NCBI RefSeq assembly: GCF_020889705.1
Contig: NZ_JACMYP010000035.1
Location: 1-48,411 of the forward strand
DNA: 48,411 nt
Source of the DNA: Bradyrhizobium altum
GTDB lineage: Bacteria > Pseudomonadota > Alphaproteobacteria > Rhizobiales > Xanthobacteraceae
Direction of reading: 5' to 3'
The position numbers were made by a program, and so were the translations under genes. The notes under the pieces were generated by a model that was given only the letters and a program-made list of their open reading frames with translations, was not told where the DNA came from and made no database searches. Shown here piece by piece: positions 43,045-48,411 of the stretch (the first letter of the stretch is position 1; each line of letters starts with the position of its first letter).

Positions 43045-44382
43045 ATGACCGACATTCGCATTGCTCTCAGCGACAAGGCCATCGCTCAGCTACCGACCCC
43101 TGAAGATAGATGGTATCTGGCTCGCGACACCGAGTTGAAAGGCTTCTTCGTGGTCGTGGGGAAGCGGAAAAGGACCTTCACTGTTCAAGGTGATCTCAGA
43201 CAACGGGGAAAGCGGGCCTCTTCCATAAGAGTGTCAATTGGAGATGCCACCGAATTAACGACTCGAGCAGCTCGCGCAATTGCCAAGGAATACCTTGCTC
43301 AAATCAGCAAGGGACAGCACCCGAAAGCGAAGTTAGACGAAAAGGTCGGGCAGGCCGAGGCCGATGGGAATAGTGCCGTAACGGGCGCTACCCTGAAGCA
43401 GGCTTGGCAACGCTATTTGGAAGCCCACCTAATCCGAAAAGGCCGTAGCGAGAAAACGATAAGTGGCTATCGAGATCACGTCGAACGTCTCTTTTCGCAA
43501 TGGCTTGATACCCCTCTGCTCGATCTCGCGAACGATCCGGGTCGCGTCGCCAAAAAGCATGATGAGCTTACCCGCGAGAACGGTCCCTACATGGCGAATG
43601 GCAGCATGCGGACGCTGCGGGCCATCTACAATCATGCTCGAAAGACCAATCGATCGCTGCCGCGTGACAATCCCGCGGATGCCGTCGATTGGAATCAGGA
43701 GGAGCGCAGGAATACCGGTATGGGCACAGGCGATTTGAGAGGTTGGTTCATGGAGTTGGCGAATCTAGATAATCCGATCCGGCGCGAATTCCATCTTTTC
43801 ACATTGCTGTGTGGGTCTAGGCCAACTGCATTGCAGCAGGCTAAGCCAGAACACATCAATTTTCGCCGGCGAACGCTCCATATCCCTAAGCCCAAGGGAG
43901 GCAGCAAGCGAGCGTTCGATATCCCACTGTCTCGGGAAATGATCCTGAGCCTCATTCGAGTGCTTCGCTTCGGCAGGCAAATGCATCCGTCTCAGGCGCA
44001 AGAATGGCTATTCCCAGCTGAGAGCGCCTCCGGACACCTGGCGGAAACTAAGGAGGATCGAGATATTTTGTCAAAGTGGGGCAATGACCTTCGTCAAACA
44101 TTTCGGACAGTTGCTGCCGCTGCTGGCGTTTCCGAATTCGACGCCAAGCTTCTGATGAACCATTCAATCCCTGGAGTGAATGCAGGCTACGTCACTCGAC
44201 ACAAGCTAGTTGAAGACCATCTGCGCAGCCAACAACAGGCCATCAGTACCGTCGTGTTTTCCGCAGTCGGTCAGTTGCGCACAGAACAGGGAGCTCTGAT
44301 CGATTGGCTTGGTCACCGGGGAAGCCGAAGAGCTGTGAGCAAATTCCGATCGAAGCAAGAAAGCATTCGGCAGGCAGCGTAA
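43045..44382 (+). CDS. Tyrosine recombinase (phage-type integrase)
   Basis: A 445-residue site-specific recombinase. The N-terminal part (about 5-110) resembles the DUF4102-type arm-binding domain of island integrases (WYLARDTELKGFFVVVGKRK). A SAM-like core-binding domain follows (about 130-220, LKQAWQRYLEAHL). The catalytic domain has the first Arg in LLCGSRPTALQQ, then NDLRQTFRTVAAAAG with the second Arg, MNHS as the H site, and the Tyr in GVNAGYVTR. I chose the ATG at 43045, where similarity begins; a TTG at 42946 is in frame. It sits 180 nt from the tRNA-Lys core and probably uses it as its target. Confidence 0.93.
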   Translation: MTDIRIALSDKAIAQLPTPEDRWYLARDTELKGFFVVVGKRKRTFTVQGDLRQRGKRASSIRVSIGDATELTTRAARAIAKEYLAQISKGQHPKAKLDEKVGQAEADGNSAVTGATLKQAWQRYLEAHLIRKGRSEKTISGYRDHVERLFSQWLDTPLLDLANDPGRVAKKHDELTRENGPYMANGSMRTLRAIYNHARKTNRSLPRDNPADAVDWNQEERRNTGMGTGDLRGWFMELANLDNPIRREFHLFTLLCGSRPTALQQAKPEHINFRRRTLHIPKPKGGSKRAFDIPLSREMILSLIRVLRFGRQMHPSQAQEWLFPAESASGHLAETKEDRDILSKWGNDLRQTFRTVAAAAGVSEFDAKLLMNHSIPGVNAGYVTRHKLVEDHLRSQQQAISTVVFSAVGQLRTEQGALIDWLGHRGSRRAVSKFRSKQESIRQAA

Positions 44383-44845
44383 CCTCAAGCCAGCTCGCTC
44401 GGGTTCCGGGCGCTTCTGCCCAGTCACACGTCGGGGGGGCGAGTCACTGGTCCGCAGTTCATCCCGGCTGCCTTTTGGGGCCCATAAAGCTTGCCGTGCG
44501 TCGTTTCCAATCAGCGCTTCGTCTCCCTCGGATACGGTTCGCTCGTGGCCCTGTGAGACTTTCGGGGCCAGCCGAAATGTCCAGTTTGCGCCCGCCAAGA
44601 GCTGCCACATGAGACTGGCCTGCCCGGTTAGCAATACAGGTCATTGCCAGGATAAGCACGGGTCGGACGAACGATCGTGGAACAAGCACGCCGGGCGGTG
44701 CTAACATGGAGGGCTAATCGCTCGGCACTTTGAAGCCGATCTGCACCGCTATTGGAGGAATCTATCGGCCTCAGCAGCAAGCCGTTAGTCTCCAAAGGCG
44801 AATAGACGTTGTAAGCCAATGTTCACCTGAATCACGGGGGTGAGA
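44383..44845. other. Island intergenic region, 463 nt
   Basis: I see no supportable gene here. Short open frames exist on both strands but lack start signals and family features. The last 100 nt should hold the promoter of the stress-protein gene. Confidence 0.45.
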
Positions 44846-45685
44846 ATGAAGACGATCTTGGTCGCGATCCAAAACATTGCGCTCATGACATCCGTACTCG
44901 AAGCGGCCGCTCGTCTCGCGCAACGTACCGGCGCCTACATCGAAGGCTTTCCGCTCCGGTTCGGTATCCCTCAATACTTAGTCGCAGAATTAGCAGCCGG
45001 CATCCCTTTGGATTCTTACAATGCGAAGAGCCAGGAAGATTTAGCCGAAATGCACCGGTTGTTCGAAGCGTTCATGCTAACGCATGATATTCCTCCAGCC
45101 ACTGCAGGCTCGAGCCGACCATGTTTCGGCTGGTTGGAAACCGCGCCTGAGGGTGAAGACTTTGTCGGAAGCTATGGGCGTGCTTTCGACGTCATTGTAA
45201 TGTCGCGCTCCGACGTTGATGCTGCCGGCCCGAACCGGCGCGCCATTGAATCCGCACTCTTTGAGAGCGGTAGACCCGTTCTACTGGCGCCACCAGACGC
45301 GCCAAGAAGCATCGCGACAAACATTGTGATCCACTGGAACGGTAGTACCGAGCAGGCTCGGGTCAACGCTTTTGCTATGCCGTTGCTTCGTCTGGCAGAG
45401 AGGGTAACGGTGCTAACCGTGATTGGCGGACAAGGGGTACCAGGCCCATCTGCCGATCAGATAGTTCGACAATTGCTGTACAACGACATTGCCGCCAAGC
45501 TAGTGAGCATTGAACTGGAAGACCGCAACACTGGTGAGGCGGTCCTTGATGCCGCCAGAACACAAGGCTGCGATCTGTTGATAAAAGGAGCCTTTACCCG
45601 CAATAGGCTGCGGCAAATGATATTCGGTGGCGCGACCAGTTATATCATGGAGCACGCGGATTTGCCCGTCCTAATGGCGCATTAG
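44846..45685 (+). CDS. Universal stress protein, tandem UspA domains
   Basis: A 279-residue cytoplasmic protein with two Usp halves. The first begins MKTILVAIQNIALMTSVLEAAARLAQ and includes DVIVMSRSD. The second (about 150-279) starts near NIVIHWNGSTEQARVNAFAMPLL and contains a GAFTRNRLRQMIFGGAT stretch that corresponds to the ATP-binding G-2X-G-9X-G(S/T) region, ending ADLPVLMAH. I chose the ATG at 44846 because GGGGGTGAGA precedes it; a GTG at 44840 is in frame. Usp proteins respond to starvation and redox or oxygen stress. It is a cargo gene of the island. Confidence 0.9.
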   Translation: MKTILVAIQNIALMTSVLEAAARLAQRTGAYIEGFPLRFGIPQYLVAELAAGIPLDSYNAKSQEDLAEMHRLFEAFMLTHDIPPATAGSSRPCFGWLETAPEGEDFVGSYGRAFDVIVMSRSDVDAAGPNRRAIESALFESGRPVLLAPPDAPRSIATNIVIHWNGSTEQARVNAFAMPLLRLAERVTVLTVIGGQGVPGPSADQIVRQLLYNDIAAKLVSIELEDRNTGEAVLDAARTQGCDLLIKGAFTRNRLRQMIFGGATSYIMEHADLPVLMAH

Positions 45686-45893
45686 AACTGCGCGCATAAT
45701 TCGCTACGCCTCCGACGCAACGCGGCGCGAGTGGGCATAGAACTGCTTTCTACGGCAGCTCGCTCAACGCAGGAGCGTATCTTCCTCGCGTCCAGTCAGC
45801 CACGGCAATTCCTTAACGCCTTTGGCTCGATCTTGATCGACAAGAGATCCATTGGATATCCGCTTCCACTGAGTTTATCGAGCCGGACCACCG

Positions 45894-46469
45894 TCAGTTC
45901 GCGGAGGCCGTCTGCACCGCGATCTTGTTCTGCGCGATGATGGCTTCGGCCCGCGCGAGATTTTCCAGTAGGCGCTGGCTGGTCAAAACAAGGAAGTAAT
46001 AGCCGAATAGCGGGTTCTGGAAGTAGATCTCGAGCAGCTTTTCATAGGTGATGGTTAGAACGTGGCCATCCTCGATACATTCGATCGTCGCGGTCCGGCG
46101 GTTGTCAGGTGTGAGGAAGCCGAGTTCGCCCATCAGGCGGCCCGGCGGAACATCGACGTTGATTTCGACGACCCGGAATCTGCCGGTAACTGTCAGCAGC
46201 ATTTCGTTGGCTGCGTCACCTTTCTCCATCAAGATATCGCCCTTGCGATACTTGCGCTGAGTCATGAACGGCTTGAGCCACTCCATCGAGATGTCGCCCT
46301 GTGTTGCGGCGCGCGCCTTCTTCACGAGAGCGAGCATTTGACGAAGGCGGTAGGCGTCGATGGGAACCATCAAGAGATAAAGAAGAAATGTCGTGACGGC
46401 TCCAGTGAGCGCACCGAAGATGGCGAAGAATACGCAACCGATCATGTTAGCGACCCGGAGCGGCACCAT
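45894..46469 (-). CDS. Membrane protein with cyclic-nucleotide-binding domain; start damaged or missing
   Basis: Residues about 1-45 form one to two membrane helices (MIGCVFFAIFGALTGAVTTFLLY), then MVPIDAYRLRQMLALVKKA links to a CNMP-binding domain (about 65-165): RKYRKGDILMEKGDAANEM, the phosphate-cassette-like GRLMGELGFLTPDNRRTATIE, and VLTITYEKLLEIYFQNP. The same frame continues upstream as SGAIFFVATLLTQT, which looks like the family's first helix, but no ATG or GTG lies before a TGA near 46566. The 191-residue form given here starts at the first ATG. The true start may be a rare codon, or the gene has been broken by a frameshift. Confidence 0.8.
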   Translation of the reverse strand: MVPLRVANMIGCVFFAIFGALTGAVTTFLLYLLMVPIDAYRLRQMLALVKKARAATQGDISMEWLKPFMTQRKYRKGDILMEKGDAANEMLLTVTGRFRVVEINVDVPPGRLMGELGFLTPDNRRTATIECIEDGHVLTITYEKLLEIYFQNPLFGYYFLVLTSQRLLENLARAEAIIAQNKIAVQTASAN

Positions 46470-46802
46470 GGTCTGCGTCAGCAGGGTGGCGACAAAGAAG
46501 ATCGCGCCGCTCGGGATCCTGCCCGAGGTCGCCTCGGAAAATTCGCCGCTCAGATGCGAGTCGTTTCATGCTGAGGACGATCTGCTAAGCGCGACGGGAT
46601 CGCGGCTGACACTCAGCACATCGTGCTACCGCACATGCCAGAAGACGCGAGGCTGCGACTTGGCGAGCGATGGTGGCTCGGCAATCAATAAGGTGCTGAT
46701 GGCGGGATTGCCCCGGCCATTTCCGCTCCTGTAGCCTGTTGGAATGCCCCCCTCCACCGCCGTAGCCCACGCCCCGATCCCACCGCCGAGACAGCCCGCT
46801 TG
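46470..46802. other. Region upstream of the cyclic-nucleotide-binding gene, 333 nt
   Basis: The part next to 46470, up to about 46562, reads in frame as the missing first helix of the gene on the minus strand. The rest shows no clear gene. A 19-codon frame at 46744-46803 (MPPSTAVAHAPIPPPRQPA) runs into the next small gene and may be the N-terminal remains of it in another frame. Confidence 0.4.
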
Positions 46803-46951
46803 ATGAAGGTCGCCGAGGCGATCGTCCACGAGATGGACCGCCAGGGCGTCGCCGAGATGTTGGCCAATCGAGGCTTCCAGATCCTGGGGATCTGGCCGAG
46901 GTCGTCATCCGCGCCGCCGACGGCGACGTCGTACCCTTCCGGAGGCCGTGA
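46803..46951 (+). pseudogene. Small hypothetical gene with a one-base deletion
   Basis: The frame from 46803 reads MKVAEAIVHEMDRQGVAEM and LANRGFQ, then the sense continues one frame over as PGDLAEVVIRAADGDVVPF ending RRP and a TGA at 46949-46951. Restoring one base near 46880 joins them into a protein of about 50 residues. The total length is not a multiple of three, which agrees. I know such small proteins from Bradyrhizobium genomes but no function. The break could also be a sequencing error. Confidence 0.6.
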
Positions 46952-47175
46952 ATGCCAGACGACGACCCGATCAGGATCCAGCGACACACGACCGAACGCA
47001 TCCCGGATTCAGGCAGCTACGGCGTGCACTTCGCCGACGGCCAAGAGCCGGGTCTACTTCTATTTTCGACGACAACGCCGGGCGCCGGTCGATCCGACAA
47101 GTAGACGACAGCGAGACTGCGTTGGAAAAAGCCAGGGCGTTTGCACGAGCCGAGTGGGACAAATGGCCGAAATAG
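46952..47175 (+). pseudogene. Small hypothetical gene with two one-base insertions
   Basis: The ATG right after the previous TGA opens MPDDDPIRIQRHTTERIPD and GSYGVHFADG. The sense then moves to a second frame for SRVYFYF (break near 47043) and to a third for DDNAGRRSIRQVDD, ETALEKARAFARAEWDKWPK (break near 47067). Without the two extra bases this would be a protein of about 74 residues. No function is known to me. Confidence 0.65.
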
Positions 47176-47378
47176 AGGTCGACACCGGCCGCTACGAGCG
47201 GGAGCACGGCCACCCGCCGGCCGGCCACCGGTTCTGGCACTTCACCCTGGTCTCCGAGACCGGGGCTCTGCTTTACGAGCTAAAGCTCAACGAGCAGCTG
47301 GTCTACCCAGCGGCGCTGGAACGGGCCCGCGCCACCGCCGAACAGCGCAAGGCCTTCCGGATCATCGTGGAGCCGTAA
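47163..47378 (+). CDS. Small hypothetical protein, 71 aa
   Basis: The product is MAEIEVDTGRYEREHGHPPA, then GHRFWHFTLVSETGALLYEL and a helical end (LERARATAEQRKAFRIIVEP). It overlaps the end of the frameshifted gene by 13 nt in another frame. It reads as a compact, soluble, mixed alpha/beta protein. No recognised domain, but the residue pattern is protein-like and it is intact, unlike its two neighbours. Confidence 0.62.
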   Translation: MAEIEVDTGRYEREHGHPPAGHRFWHFTLVSETGALLYELKLNEQLVYPAALERARATAEQRKAFRIIVEP

Positions 47379-47492
47379 GTCCTACAGGCGTCAACGCTGA
47401 AATAGGCCATTTGATTGGAACGATGCATAGCCGGGAAAATTAGGAAATCGGGTGAAGGCACACACGGTCCTGCCCCGACCACCCTCACCGTC

Positions 47493-47526
47493 AGTCCCAG
47501 CGCTCTTCCCCCGGAGCGCTGGGACT
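47493..47526. terminator. 13-bp perfect hairpin, terminator or palindromic repeat
   Basis: AGTCCCAGCGCTC (47493-47505) and GAGCGCTGGGACT (47514-47526) pair perfectly around an 8-nt loop. It lies about 115 nt after the small gene ending at 47378. There is no strong T-run, so it may be a repeat unit and not a terminator. Confidence 0.5.
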
Positions 47527-47762
47527 TATCGTGAATAACGTTGCAAAAAAGGGCGCTCGGCAGCTCTAGTTCGTAATGAATGTCCTGCTACTTCCCGACC
47601 AACTCCGCCCTGCGGCCAGTACTATCGATGGGCGCGGCACTCGGTTGCTTGCATTCAGCGCTAGATCGAGTCGACACCGGCAGGAATACAGCGATCCCGG
47701 GTGATCGGCTGACACGACGCGTCCACTTCTCAACAGCCCCGACACGCTGTAGCCATGTCCTG

Positions 47763-47899
47763 TTCCGCGCCTCAACACATTGATAATTTGCGCGGCGACC
47801 CTCGTCCTGCGCTCTAGTCGGGATGGGCTCGAAATCTCGGGAGTACATGTTCGGAACAACCGTTCGACATCTGGCCGAACGGGCAGTTGAGGCGCGGAA
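47763..47899. repeat. 14-bp inverted repeat around a 109-nt segment
   Basis: TTCCGCGCCTCAAC (47763-47776) and GTTGAGGCGCGGAA (47886-47899) are perfect reverse complements. A further GTCC/GGAC pair just outside fits with a 2-nt bulge. The layout suits a small MITE-like element or a long stem in RNA. No transposase is inside. Confidence 0.55.
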
Positions 47900-47934
47900 G
47901 GACGCAGACTCGCTCGCCTGCCAGGAACGCCCGC

Positions 47935-48231
47935 ATGCTCGCCTTCCAGGGGCCGGCCCAGCCGTCCCCGGCCCTCGGTGACGCGCTCAACGCCGGTTAT
48001 CGCCACCTCGAAGTGAAGTGCCTCGGATGCGACACCCATCAGACAGTCGCACTGGACATTGTCCGGCGCCCGAAGTGGACGCCGATCCACGAGCTGGAGC
48101 GGTACATGCGGTGCAAAGAGTGCTCGCGTCGGAACGCCCATCCGTTCAAGCGCAGCCATCTGGTGGCATTGCGGACCACCAAGATCTCGACCATGAACCC
48201 GCCGTCGACCTGGTGGCCGGGAGAGCGATAG
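47935..48231 (+). CDS. Small zinc-ribbon-like hypothetical protein, 98 aa
   Basis: A 98-residue protein with a CLGCDTHQ pair and an MRCKECSRR pair about 40 residues apart, which together could bind one zinc (CX2C, CX2C). The start MLAFQGPAQPSPALGDALNAGYRHLEV and the end STWWPGER look conserved in type. AGGAA lies 9 nt before the ATG at 47935; the frame opens at 47887 but the added residues look non-coding. The family is familiar to me as an unnamed Bradyrhizobium protein. It may bind nucleic acid, but no evidence shows it. Confidence 0.78.
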   Translation: MLAFQGPAQPSPALGDALNAGYRHLEVKCLGCDTHQTVALDIVRRPKWTPIHELERYMRCKECSRRNAHPFKRSHLVALRTTKISTMNPPSTWWPGER

Positions 48232-48321
48232 AAAACCCAAGCCTTCTTCACCCATGTTAAAGCGGAGAGCAGCTTTCGCGGCTTAGGTTGGTCGATGACC
48301 TCGCTTTACACTCAGGGGCAT

Positions 48322-48411
48322 CTTGGCTCGGCAGAACGAACCGACTGAGCCTAAACAGGCCGACATTTGGCGGGTCCTATTTTCGTTTGGGGTGACCGCA
48401 GCCGTGGGGGT
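48322..48411 (+). CDS. Possible partial gene at the right edge
   Basis: A TTG with AGGGG 8 nt upstream opens LARQNEPTEPKQADIWRVLF and continues open to the window edge (30 codons), turning hydrophobic (SFGVTAAVG), as at the start of a membrane protein. It is too short to identify. It may equally be a chance frame. Confidence 0.35.

Larger units (their letters stand above)
47379..47934. other. Island intergenic region with two palindromic elements, 556 nt
   Basis: No supportable gene. It holds a 13-bp hairpin at 47493-47526 and a long-range inverted repeat at 47763-47899, both listed separately. Confidence 0.5.
42865..48411. mobile_element. Left end of an integrated genomic island
   Basis: The segment starts at the tRNA-Lys core, opens with a tyrosine recombinase reading inward, and carries genes unrelated to the flanking respiratory block, several of them damaged. 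Lower GC and different codon use in the integrase and stress-protein genes support transfer. The right end, with a second tRNA-Lys core, is not in the window. Confidence 0.75.

Noticed and set aside
47566..48255. Minus-strand frame of 229 codons at the right end
   Set aside because: It covers the zinc-ribbon-like gene and both ends of the inverted repeat in antisense; no family feature.
1..48411. CRISPR arrays, rRNA genes, insertion sequences with transposase
   Set aside because: No regularly spaced repeats, no rRNA-like sequence and no transposase motifs were seen in the window.

Overview
The window is GC-rich chromosome from an alphaproteobacterium, most likely Bradyrhizobium or a close relative in the Nitrobacteraceae. 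This rests on gene content (fixNOQP-fixI-fixS order, FixJ-type regulators, class I 5-aminolevulinate synthase, an adrenodoxin-like 2Fe-2S domain) and on codon and GC style. No database search was possible, so the genus is an inference.

Layout. (1) 1-966: the start of an acyl-CoA synthetase gene leaving the window on the left. (2) 1444-16791: a region almost entirely of regulators. It holds seven intact AraC-family genes plus a decayed remnant of an eighth copy, a MalT-like LuxR ATPase regulator, a FixJ-like response regulator, a receiver-only protein and a membrane PAS histidine kinase. Four of the AraC genes (8907-14288) are clear paralogues of one ~300-residue subfamily. (3) 16968-25097: a run of plus-strand genes with tight or overlapping junctions: YWTD beta-propeller, 3-hydroxyacyl-CoA dehydrogenase, acyl-CoA dehydrogenase, enoyl-CoA hydratase, alpha/beta hydrolase, class III CoA-transferase, OsmC-like protein and 5-aminolevulinate synthase. 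This looks like an acyl-CoA degradation pathway with a haem-synthesis gene at its end. (4) 30300 down to 25118: a compact minus-strand operon of type II NADH dehydrogenase, HlyD-like membrane fusion protein, two ABC-2 permeases without an ATPase, and a small membrane protein.

(5) 30627-34396: cydAB (cyanide-insensitive type bd quinol oxidase), followed by a one-polypeptide fusion of a 2Fe-2S ferredoxin domain, a class III adenylyl cyclase domain and a haem globin domain. This is the most striking gene in the window. A dodecin gene follows in the opposite direction. (6) 35486-42414: a cbb3 oxidase operon ccoN-O-Q-P, two membrane proteins, the copper P-type ATPase ccoI/fixI, and ccoS/fixS. ccoG and ccoH are not seen. 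Together NDH-2, bd oxidase, cbb3 oxidase and the putative redox/gas-sensing cyclase form a low-oxygen respiration block.

(7) 42819 to the right edge: the 3' half of a tRNA-Lys(CTT) gene, a tyrosine recombinase reading into the island, then lower-GC or decayed cargo: a tandem universal stress protein, a membrane cyclic-nucleotide-binding protein with a damaged start, two frameshifted small genes, two small hypothetical genes and several palindromic elements. This is the left end of an integrated genomic island whose other end lies outside the window.
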